Shown: positions 58,201 through 64,000 of the stretch, piece after piece | Layout of the letters: the number at the start of each line of letters is the position of its first letter | How positions within the stretch are numbered: position 1 is the stretch's first letter | NCBI GenBank assembly: GCA_009760855.2 | Contig: WPIO01000107.1 | Coordinates: forward strand, 871,001 to 935,000 | Reading direction: 5' to 3' | DNA from: Cristatella mucedo | Taxonomy: Eukaryota > Bryozoa > Phylactolaemata > Cristatellidae | Length of the DNA: 64,000 bases | Notes under the pieces: generated by a model | What the model was told of the DNA's origin: nothing | The model's database searches: none | Seen by the model: the letters and a program-made list of their open reading frames with translations, nothing else | Program-made: the position numbers and the translations under genes

Positions 58201-59439
58201 TAAATAACTAGCTAATTTTGCTAATACACCCAGACAGCATATTCTATGTGAAGCAGATAGATAACTAGCTAATTTTCTGCCTCTCGGGACTCCTGGAATT
58301 GCATAGCTCTAAGCATTAGTACCTAAAACTGCAAAATTCATTGAATTGGCCCTAGTTCACTGGTACTACTAACACGAGGGCCTGCAATACTTGGTGTTGG
58401 CCTTTTCTGCTCTCGAAAGTTTTCGGTTAATCTAAGTTCTCCTGCGTTCCAGTGAACGCAACAATATCTGAGATTCCTTGTTGTAGACCTGAAAGTCTGG
58501 TTGAATTCATAGAGTTTCACCACATGCTAGGTGCAGAACAGTTTTTTTTCTACAACGAAAATGTTTCCAAGGAATGTAATCGTGTTCTTGAAGAGTATTC
58601 CCGTCATGGCCTTGTGCAGGTCCTCATGTGGCAGTCCATCTATCCAGATGCCGCTGTGTACCATAATCAGCAAATAATGCAAATTGATTGCATGTACAGA
58701 AATATGCAGCAGGTAAGAGCTGTCATGGCTGGCTTTTTCGCTAGCCACTTATATTTGAGGTAGGTTCACTGATTAACATGACACAGATCCACCAATTTTC
58801 TTTTCGGGGAGCGAGTGGCAAATTAATAGCTGAGGTGGATGCTGGTTATGCGAAGAATTTCTGCGTACCATGCGTCTCACGTACGTATCAATAACGTCGT
58901 AGCATCTTCGTTCACAGGCAACGTTCGTTGCACAGATAGATGTTGATGAAGTGCTGCTCACTCACAATGGAACAGACTGGCTCGAGATGACGAAAAGAGT
59001 TCGCATGAATAATACAGCTGTTTTCATGTTCCTCAACAGATTTTTTTCTGTTGACGAGAAAATACAGTGCTCTCAGCAGAAGGAGCAGAATGTAACAGCT
59101 GGAAACTCTGGTCTATATGATTATGTACCTGCAAGTCTCAGGCGTTTAGCCTATCATGACGTAACTTTTGAACCTCATGTCCGATCAAAGATATTATACC
59201 GACCAGACGCTGTCCATCGAGTTCGAACTCATGATGCATTTGTAATGCCAGGCTATCGCATTACTGTACTAGATCGTAATGTTGGATCACTGAACCACTA
59301 TAGAGGCTGGAATCACGATTGGGTGAGCTCAAAAATCACTCTTTTAGACTTATCAGTTTGCTACTATAGCAAGACACTGCAAACTCGCGTCCAAGTAATG
59401 TTACAGCAGATAAATACAGAACGTATAAATAGGAAATGA
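48987..59439 (+). CDS. GT92-family glycosyltransferase, gene B (five exons)
   Basis: Predicted 482-residue type II membrane glycosyltransferase, the tandem paralogue of the gene at 20.6-28.0 kb. Exons: 48987-49250, 49540-49775, 56070-56270, 58487-58712 and 58918-59439. The N-terminus is basic (MITNHLTKLKKIRKP), followed by a hydrophobic anchor around residues 17-32. Family blocks: MCTSFC...FAEPQ, VLVYSAYFERR, CVPPLFGPLR, LVEFIEFHHMLGAEQFFFYNE, DCMYRN, the putative catalytic IDVDE at residues 316-320, SKILYRPDAVHRVRTH and GSLNHYR. The open frame extends upstream to 48900 behind an apparent acceptor (TTGCAG at about 48924), so a 5' UTR exon or an earlier start is possible. I chose the Met at 48987 because it sits right before the basic tail and anchor. 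The 6.3-kb intron 2 is packed with LINE-A, LINE-B and SINE-2 copies. A poly(A) signal lies about 105 nt after the stop. Confidence 0.86.
49345..49492 (+). mobile_element. LINE-A 3' end in GT92 gene B intron 1
   Basis: CAAGCATGATTTTACTTACT...AAGCGCCTAGAAAGAGATTA...GGGCGCTTTATCAAGTGCAA then ATT repeats. It is nearly identical to the 33.5-kb 3' end and supplies half of this 289-bp intron. Confidence 0.85.
49540..49775 (+). CDS. GT92 gene B, exon 2
   Basis: Acceptor GTGTTTCAG, donor GTGAGT, end phase 2 as in gene A. It encodes RFHSMGGDPENTNGSACVLV then YSAYFERR and CHIWYRSYSDPYVSQLSFEY. Confidence 0.82.
49905..50110 (+). mobile_element. LINE-A 3' fragment, facing the next copy
   Basis: GGAACCAACCTCAAATCCTT, then CTTTTAGTTCGTTTGCCTCT, the KMLQTYLFL-like end, and the CATGCCACCACTAACAATAT 3'UTR motif. 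Confidence 0.65.
50155..51115 (-). mobile_element. LINE-A copy, decayed, in GT92 gene B intron 2
   Basis: The reverse strand matches from the 3' hairpin (50155-50200) back through SFRSLDSLAPAYLSDL and LERLILKIGSSNAFPAESAR to DKTNLLAIGKP near 51085. Confidence 0.82.
51826..51960 (+). mobile_element. SINE-2, decayed, in GT92 gene B intron 2
   Basis: GGGTTAAGGCGCTCGCC, GTTGTGAGTTCAAGCCTTGG GG (B box), then AAAGATTCAGTTTTCTTCGA GTACT in place of the hairpin. Confidence 0.65.
52008..52153 (-). mobile_element. SINE-2, well preserved, in GT92 gene B intron 2
   Basis: On the + strand: AATACAATTCATTTATATAG, CGCCCCAAGAGAACTTAATC, GGGGCTCGAGCCCACGACCT, AACCGCTAGACCAAACCAGC. Opposite in sense to the copy 50 bp to its left. 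Confidence 0.87.
52165..52665 (-). mobile_element. Decayed LINE-A copy in GT92 gene B intron 2
   Basis: GAGTGAGTTCCTGGCTTCGG AAGCCTACGAACTAAA and later CAATTCGCTGCTTAGCGGAG blocks follow the reverse of the LINE-A C-terminal ORF with many changes. Confidence 0.55.
53930..54400 (-). mobile_element. Decayed LINE-B 3' fragment in GT92 gene B intron 2
   Basis: The reverse strand shows LQVLDCRTNFYNYYAT, CDCGTSFQAVVSSYFCATRY and RRMRSESRLSFHSAIETTPS. The first about 45 bp are in the opposite sense to the rest (GTTACAGACGGAGACGTATT), a small local inversion or a second tiny fragment. Confidence 0.65.
54638..54770 (+). mobile_element. SINE-2, well preserved, in GT92 gene B intron 2
   Basis: TTTGGTCTAGCGGTTAAGGT, CGTGGGCTCAAGCCCC, AAGCGCCTGAATAGAGATTA, TCTCTTGGGGCGCTATATAA. 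Confidence 0.87.
54771..56069. other. GT92 gene B intron 2, right end
   Basis: No repeat family recognised; short frames only. Confidence 0.4.
56070..56270 (+). CDS. GT92 gene B, exon 3
   Basis: The acceptor TTTACAG ends at 56069. It encodes GAVYNCKTP...AVSFIWNN...CVPPLFGPL. It is taken to end before GCAAGTAC (GC donor), as in gene A. A GT donor four bases later would join to a TGA. Confidence 0.78.
56820..57310 (-). mobile_element. Decayed LINE-A copy in GT92 gene B intron 3
   Basis: AACCTTGAAGTCAAGATACT GCTTGATACTGGCAGCCAGG, GCAAGCCTAGCTGGAGAGTT match the reverse of LHWLPVKQRIDFKVL and QNSAARLVC. Confidence 0.6.
57311..58162. other. GT92 gene B intron 3, unassigned part
   Basis: AT-rich, no frames of note and no repeat family recognised. 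Confidence 0.4.
58163..58276. repeat. 57-bp tandem duplication in GT92 gene B intron 3
   Basis: Two adjacent 57-bp units (58163-58219 and 58220-58276), each starting GCTAATACACCCAGACAGCA and ending AACTAGCTAATTTT, with one difference (AAATAACT versus AGATAACT). Confidence 0.93.
58487..58712 (+). CDS. GT92 gene B, exon 4 (start of catalytic domain)
   Basis: 226 nt, acceptor TTGTTGTAG, donor GTAAGA. It encodes PESLVEFIEFHHMLGAEQF through NQQIMQIDCMYRNMQQ. Confidence 0.88.
58918..59439 (+). CDS. GT92 gene B, exon 5 (catalytic DVD and C-terminus)
   Basis: The acceptor TTCACAG ends at 58917; stop TGA is at 59437-59439. It begins ATFVAQIDVDE and carries AVFMFLNRFFSVDE, SLRRLAYHD, SKILYRPDAVHRVRTH and GSLNHYR, matching gene A exon 5 throughout. 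Confidence 0.9.
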   Translation, partial: ATFVAQIDVDEVLLTHNGTDWLEMTKRVRMNNTAVFMFLNRFFSVDEKIQCSQQKEQNVTAGNSGLYDYVPASLRRLAYHDVTFEPHVRSKILYRPDAVHRVRTHDAFVMPGYRITVLDRNVGSLNHYRGWNHDWVSSKITLLDLSVCYYSKTLQTRVQVMLQQINTERINRK

Positions 59440-59543
59440 ATACAACCAAGCATGTAGTTATTCTTTTTTTTTTATAAAAGCTGTAAGCGTAACCACCATT
59501 TTCTTGTTGGCAATTTATTTAAATGCACGAATCTAAATTTATG

Positions 59544-59549
59544 AATAAA
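59544..59549 (+). promoter_or_regulatory. Poly(A) signal of GT92 gene B
   Basis: AATAAA about 105 nt downstream of the gene B stop codon. Confidence 0.55.
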
Positions 59550-59854
59550 GCTGGAAGAAACTTGTTAGAAGCTCCCTTGGAGTGTTTGGAAAGTTGACGA
59601 GATGCCCGACTTTAGACACGCCTATTTTAGCAAGGCTAATTTGAATTAACACACATATGTGTCTCATATGAAAATAAAATCCGAGATTTCCACAAAGTAA
59701 TTGGGTTTGACCATTTTCCTAATCTCAATTCTTTAACTAATTGCATAAAACTCCTGTAATTCGTGGTGAGATTGGAAGCCAAAAGAATTCTGATGGGACT
59801 GTGAAATTTCGATTCACGTTAAGTTTAGCAGTGACAACCAAGTAGGTTGTCTAG

Positions 59855-60240
59855 TCTTTCAAATTCGGGAAGTTTGCTGCTGTCCATGTGCGCTTGTCAG
59901 TAATACATGCTGGAAGGAAGTTCAAATAGTTTGACGTACTGAAAGGCTGGGTGAGGTTAAAGCATGGGTGCACATGTTTTTCATCTGCAATGAAATAATA
60001 CCTGCACAGGGCTGGTCAATTACCTGGGCAAGAGGGTGAATATAAACGATGACTCTTAGCTTAGTCCAAATTCCCGAGGTCTTTATACAAGCCATGCTGA
60101 CTCTCAGGAGTGATCGGCTCTTAAAGCTTAAGTTTTTGTTGCAAGATCTAAAACTGGTATGTGTTTAGTTAAAGCTACGAATTTCAGTGTGTGAGATGAG
60201 GACCTGTGAACAGACTAGCTCAATTGTCGGGACACTTCTC
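59855..60240 (-). mobile_element. Decayed LINE-A fragment 3' of GT92 gene B
   Basis: AAGTTTGCTGCTGTCCATGT (reverse of MAANFLK...), then GTGAGGTTAAAGCATGGGTG and TTTTTCATCTGCAATGAAAT (reverse of the YADDIQLYL region). Confidence 0.6.
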
Positions 60241-61317
60241 CAGAATACCTGTGGTTGCAGACTTCTTTGTCGCTACAGGCAAGATTTTTGGTCGCTTTAC
60301 TACGGCAGACTGCCACCAATCGTTTTGTAGTTTGTACTTATCTCATGGTCAAAAAATAAAATCGGCCTTCCCACTCTGAGCTGAACGTCGAGAAACTTGA
60401 GAAATCTGAGTGCACGCAAGCATTTATAAGGAAGTGGGTTGATTTAATTCTTCTATTTTTGTGAGGTGGCCAATATATGCTTTAGAATTAAATTAATTTG
60501 TCTAGAGCTCTTAGATAGCTTTCTTACCGCATCCCAGTGCTTGAAATATGCCACAGAGGGCTTGAGCCAACGACGACGGTCGACAAAGGGGAGCATCATC
60601 TTATCCATGAGCCCGACCAGAGAGAGAGAGAGAGCACAGAGGTATAATAGTCCGGTAGTCAGCAAGCGATCACAGTGCTAAAGACGTGAATAACTTTACT
60701 GAGAGGGGAATAGATGAAATAACGAGTCCAGCTGAAAAGACGGCCTTTCTTCCGACTCGTGACATTGAAATACAGAAAACCCATTCGAAGATCATCTGCC
60801 CACGGAAATCGATGGCTCTATTGGAAAAAGAAAACAATGAGTGGAAACTCTATGAAGTCCAGCCTGCTAGATGTATAGACTTGGATAGAAATGAATTTTC
60901 GGGATGAACTTCCAGAAAGCTGGATTGCCAATGCACTACGAGCAGGCCGCAGGGAATCGAATTAATAGTTTTTACTCATCACTTTATATGGCGGAGGTCT
61001 ATTGCTGTCCCTGAGAGATTGTGGCTACAAATTATACGGAAAAACTCCACATAAATTCGTGCAGAACTTGGGCTTCGGAGAACGGTAGCAACGTTCCAGA
61101 AGAAGAAGATTGCACGACTGTGCTTGACCTAATGTGGGCGGTTGTTTACTAAAGGAAGATACACCCGCAAAAGTGTGCCATAATGCGTTCTTTGGAGGAA
61201 AAATTAATATGATGTCTGGTCAAATTCTTGTCAAATAAATTACCTTAATGTTTATACAACTCGCAGACAACCGCAGCATAGAACTGTATTCTACACTGGC
61301 TTTCAACAGTCTGGTAC
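60241..61317. other. No supported gene
   Basis: A 73-codon charged frame at 60686-60907 (Glu/Lys-rich, ...KSMALLEKENNEWKLYE...) is not recognised; a short GA run is at 60620. Confidence 0.4.
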
Positions 61318-61675
61318 AGTTATGTAATGTATCTCCGTCTGTAACTCCACAAAGTCATAAAGACCATGTGGGTATTACGAAGGAGAGTTTTGTATAGCGC
61401 ACTCACAGCCTAAGCGGCTTTCGGTACGCATTCGGTAGCCAACAGACTTCGTCTCACGCAACAAAGAGAAAGTGGGAAGCATAGCAGAGTCAGGAGAGCA
61501 GTTGAGGTAGTGAGTAGCATAGAAGTAGCAGCTCAGGACCGCTGTAAAGGATGTGCCATAGTCGGCAGTTGGAGAGTAGTTGTCGTTGCGTAAGAGTTGT
61601 GGAAGCGAGTTCCAAAGTCTAGGACCTGCAGAGCTAAAGCTTCTGCCACCAACTGTCTTTAAGCGGAGGTTACAG
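61318..61675 (-). mobile_element. LINE-B 3' fragment
   Basis: The reverse strand reads LRLKTVGGRSFSSAGPRLWN to ECAIQNSPS, then the family 3' end (TAATGTATCTCCGTCTGTAA on + strand). Very close to the 8-11 kb copy. Confidence 0.87.
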
Positions 61676-62384
61676 TTACAGTATACGCTAAATATAGTTA
61701 GACGCCAAGAGCACACCTCAAATGTCTGGCACACAGTTTTCGGAAATTGAACTGTGGACTACGTGACTAATACTTACATGTCTCTAAATAAATATTATGA
61801 CGCAAAAAGTTTTTATTCGAATAATGTCAGGAACCGCAAATAATATCTAGGCAATCATAATTTGATGGGAGTAGCACATCGACGTTTCAGTGCGTTACAA
61901 ATTACTAGAGAAGAATAACTTCTACAACCAGTGATTTCATGATTATAAAAATTGATTGACTAGGATAGTAATACAAATAAATCTGTACAGAGCCACCAGA
62001 GAACTTGATTTCGTTCAGGGCGTTTTGCATAAGCTGCAAAAGAAGCACAGCGAGCACAGCGTAGGAGTCCCGAAGGGCTGCCAGGCACGCGCTTCATTGG
62101 CTTTCACTGCTAGAGCGTCGCAGACTGGCACGGTGGAGTTAAGCAGCAAGGCCGATGCCCGAGTCGGACCGAGTCGACCGCAGAAGCCAGCCGGGCTGGA
62201 AGACGCCATCTGCCAGTGGATATGGCTTACGAGTCTCGCGCGACGTAGGCAACGTGCTAGGCTAAGGAATTCATGGCCTTGCGAAATGCCTGGAAGGTGG
62301 CGGAATTGATAGCCAGCTAGCTACAAATGCTGTCACATGCCTCCTCCACACGACTGCCACGTAACCTGGTCCTCAGTGAAGAGG
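61676..62384. other. No supported gene
   Basis: A 117-codon + frame (61956-62309) overlaps GC-rich sequence with no motif. Confidence 0.4.
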
Positions 62385-62455
62385 ATCTGAACTCTATATT
62401 GTATATGGCTTTGTGGAGTTGCAGACAGAGATGTATTACTTTACATAGAAGCTGT
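62385..62455 (+). mobile_element. LINE-B 3' end fragment
   Basis: GGCTTTGTGGAGTTGCAGAC then AGAGATGTATTACTTTACAT matches the family terminus. Confidence 0.5.
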
Positions 62456-62943
62456 ACCGTACTGAAGTTGTCACTTTTGCTTGCTTTTTGCCAACGAGTT
62501 AGTGATTTTCCCTTATTAGCCTGGCGTGTGCCAGAAAGTTTCTCAATCGGTGAAGGAATGATGTACGTGCATGTTTTAGCAAGCGATATGTCACTCGGCG
62601 TCGGAATTGGTGGTCCGTTTTCTTACGCAGTGCAGACCATAGTAAGCGAGCACAAACAAATGTGAGAGATCTGCAGTTTATTGGAGAATTGGCAAAATGA
62701 CACTGATGCCTAGACAGCTATGGCAAATGTTGATTTCACAGCAGAGAATCATATGGATAATGAACTGCACAGACTCTCTTTAACGAAATATTAGAACGGG
62801 ATTTTATGTCCCCCCACATATATTGATTTACATTTAGGACCCTCATTGGAAGTTGAACTGCTTTAGAAGAAACTTGACAAGACCGAGCTCCACCAGCAAA
62901 GTATAAATCTTGGAAATCTTCATCATTCACTGCTTCTTCAGAC

Positions 62944-63131
62944 ATGCCACGACTCGGCATCAAAGAACGCACTGGAAACTGTGTATTGTATTGTCAATTA
63001 TGGAATAGATGTTTTCCTCTTCTAACAATTGTCATGCTGCTTCTTCTGAGCACAGTTGCATCTGTGGGTAGTTGTAAGCGTTTCTTTACCAAACATAAGA
63101 TCGTCCAGTCTTTAATGACAGCTTTAATCGG
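62944..63131 (+). CDS. Possible first exon of a further membrane protein
   Basis: An ATG-initiated frame encodes a basic N-terminal tail (MPRLGIKERTGNCVLY), a strongly hydrophobic stretch (PLLTIVMLLLLSTVASVG) and a basic SCKRFFTKHK segment. It runs into a good donor, GG|GTGAGA at 63132. The layout (short tail, single anchor, early donor) resembles exon 1 of the two GT92 genes upstream. However, the FAEP block is missing and no later exon is visible before the window ends. It may be chance. Confidence 0.25.
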
Positions 63132-63184
63132 GTGAGATGGTGAGGAATACGGCTACAAGGCTTGTGAAGACACATACCAGAGGT

Positions 63185-63700
63185 TCAGCCGCGCGTCTCC
63201 TTGGCTGAAGGAGTTTCGACCGCTCCTGGTTGATCAACGGATACCGAGTAAAGTTCTTGCAGTCGCCCGCCATGGCTCGTCGTAGCTTGGCTCCTTCTGT
63301 AGCTTAACTGCTGCACCAGTTTCAGCATCCTCATGCTTTCAGGTCCTCTTTGGGCAATAAACTGGCTGTTCCGTTCTTCCGTCTAAAGACTTTTGGCTGC
63401 AGAAGATTTTGCTCAACAGGTTCGAGCCAGAGGAACTCACTTCCACAGTTCTTACGCTGCGATATGCTTATATTCTGCTGCCGACTATGGCACATCCTAT
63501 CCAGCCGCCCTGAGCAGCCACTTCCATGCTACTCACTACCTCAACTGCTCTCCTCACTCTGCTATGCTTCCCACTTTCTCTTTGTTGTGTGAGACGAAAT
63601 TTGTTGATTACCGTACTCGTACCGAAGCCACTTAGGCTGTGAGCGCGCTCTACAAATCTCTCCTGCGTAGCATCCAATTAATCTTTGTGGCTTTGTTGTT
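63185..63700 (+). mobile_element. LINE-B 3' fragment
   Basis: Decayed frames match SPLLKELGW, the HGLAPSYLAELL region, LAVPFFRLKT, SLPQFLR, ATHYLNCSPHSAMLPTFSLL and YRTRTEAT-like blocks of LINE-B. Confidence 0.75.
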
Positions 63701-64000
63701 TGAGTACAAAAGCATAAGCGAGGTCGGGTGCCGGCAGGTGGGGAAGCAAGCGGGGAGGGGGGGGGGGTGCATACTGCTCAATCGGCTAATGCCCACGGCG
63801 TTTCTCCCAAGTCCCGACCTTTTATCCAAAGGCGGCTGACAACTAATCAAACACAGCGAGTACCGTCTGGTCACGCGGGCACGTCTGGGTCATCGCGGGC
63901 ACGTCTGAGAAGAATGTCGTAGAGCATGCAAAGGAGTGGTGAGAATCAGCGTGACATCTCTCAAGCAATTTCCGGTCATCCCAAGGGGCTGGGTGGAAGA
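63701..64000. other. No supported gene
   Basis: A G-rich run at 63756-63768 and a small repeat GCGGGCACGTCTG (twice, 63876-63907). Frames on both strands are short. Confidence 0.4.

Overview
This window looks like intron-rich, repeat-laden nuclear DNA from an animal, most likely an invertebrate. It has GT-AG introns, short exons with large transposon-filled introns, tRNA-derived SINEs, LINE reverse transcriptases of the CR1/L2 group, and microsatellites. I see no bacterial-style operons, CRISPR arrays or rRNA genes. I cannot name the species. The mix of CR1/L2-like LINEs, GT92 glycosyltransferases and a SPIN-type hAT element would suit a mollusc- or flatworm-like animal, but that is inference.

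Three protein-coding loci can be supported, all on the + strand. (1) About 6.7-7.3 kb holds the last exon of an IST1 homologue (ESCRT-III-associated), with its C-terminal MIT-interacting motif and a poly(A) signal at 7594. (2) 20.6-28.0 kb (gene A) and (3) 49.0-59.4 kb (gene B) are two five-exon paralogues of the GT92 glycosyltransferase family, predicted type II membrane proteins of 484 and 482 residues. Their exon structures match in order, phase and nearly in length. In both, the junction of exons 3 and 4 is best explained by a GC-AG intron with a GCAAGT donor. A possible first exon of a further membrane protein lies at 62.94-63.13 kb.

Most of the rest is transposon-derived. LINE family A (CR1/L2-like, 3' hairpin plus ATT-repeat tail) and LINE family B (same group, 3' end near ATTACATTACATT) together supply dozens of fragments. 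The best are A at 24.4-25.9 and 32.5-33.5 kb, and B at 8.4-11.0 and 39.2-40.1 kb. Two tRNA-derived SINE families are present: SINE-1 (about 180 bp, A/T-rich ATTT-type tail) and SINE-2 (about 140 bp, ending in the same kind of hairpin as LINE-A). Also present are a 187-bp SPIN-like hAT MITE with an 8-bp target duplication (40.14-40.32 kb), two GC-rich 300-bp TG...CA elements each with its own 4-bp target duplication (40.6 and 42.0 kb), and a Helitron/PIF1 helicase remnant (about 26 kb) in an intron of gene A.

Retroposons here are often in tail-to-tail (convergent) pairs: 5.5-6.1, 32.5-33.9, 49.9-51.1 and 51.8-52.15 kb. Several are nested. The remaining intergenic and intronic stretches hold short open frames that I cannot link to any family.
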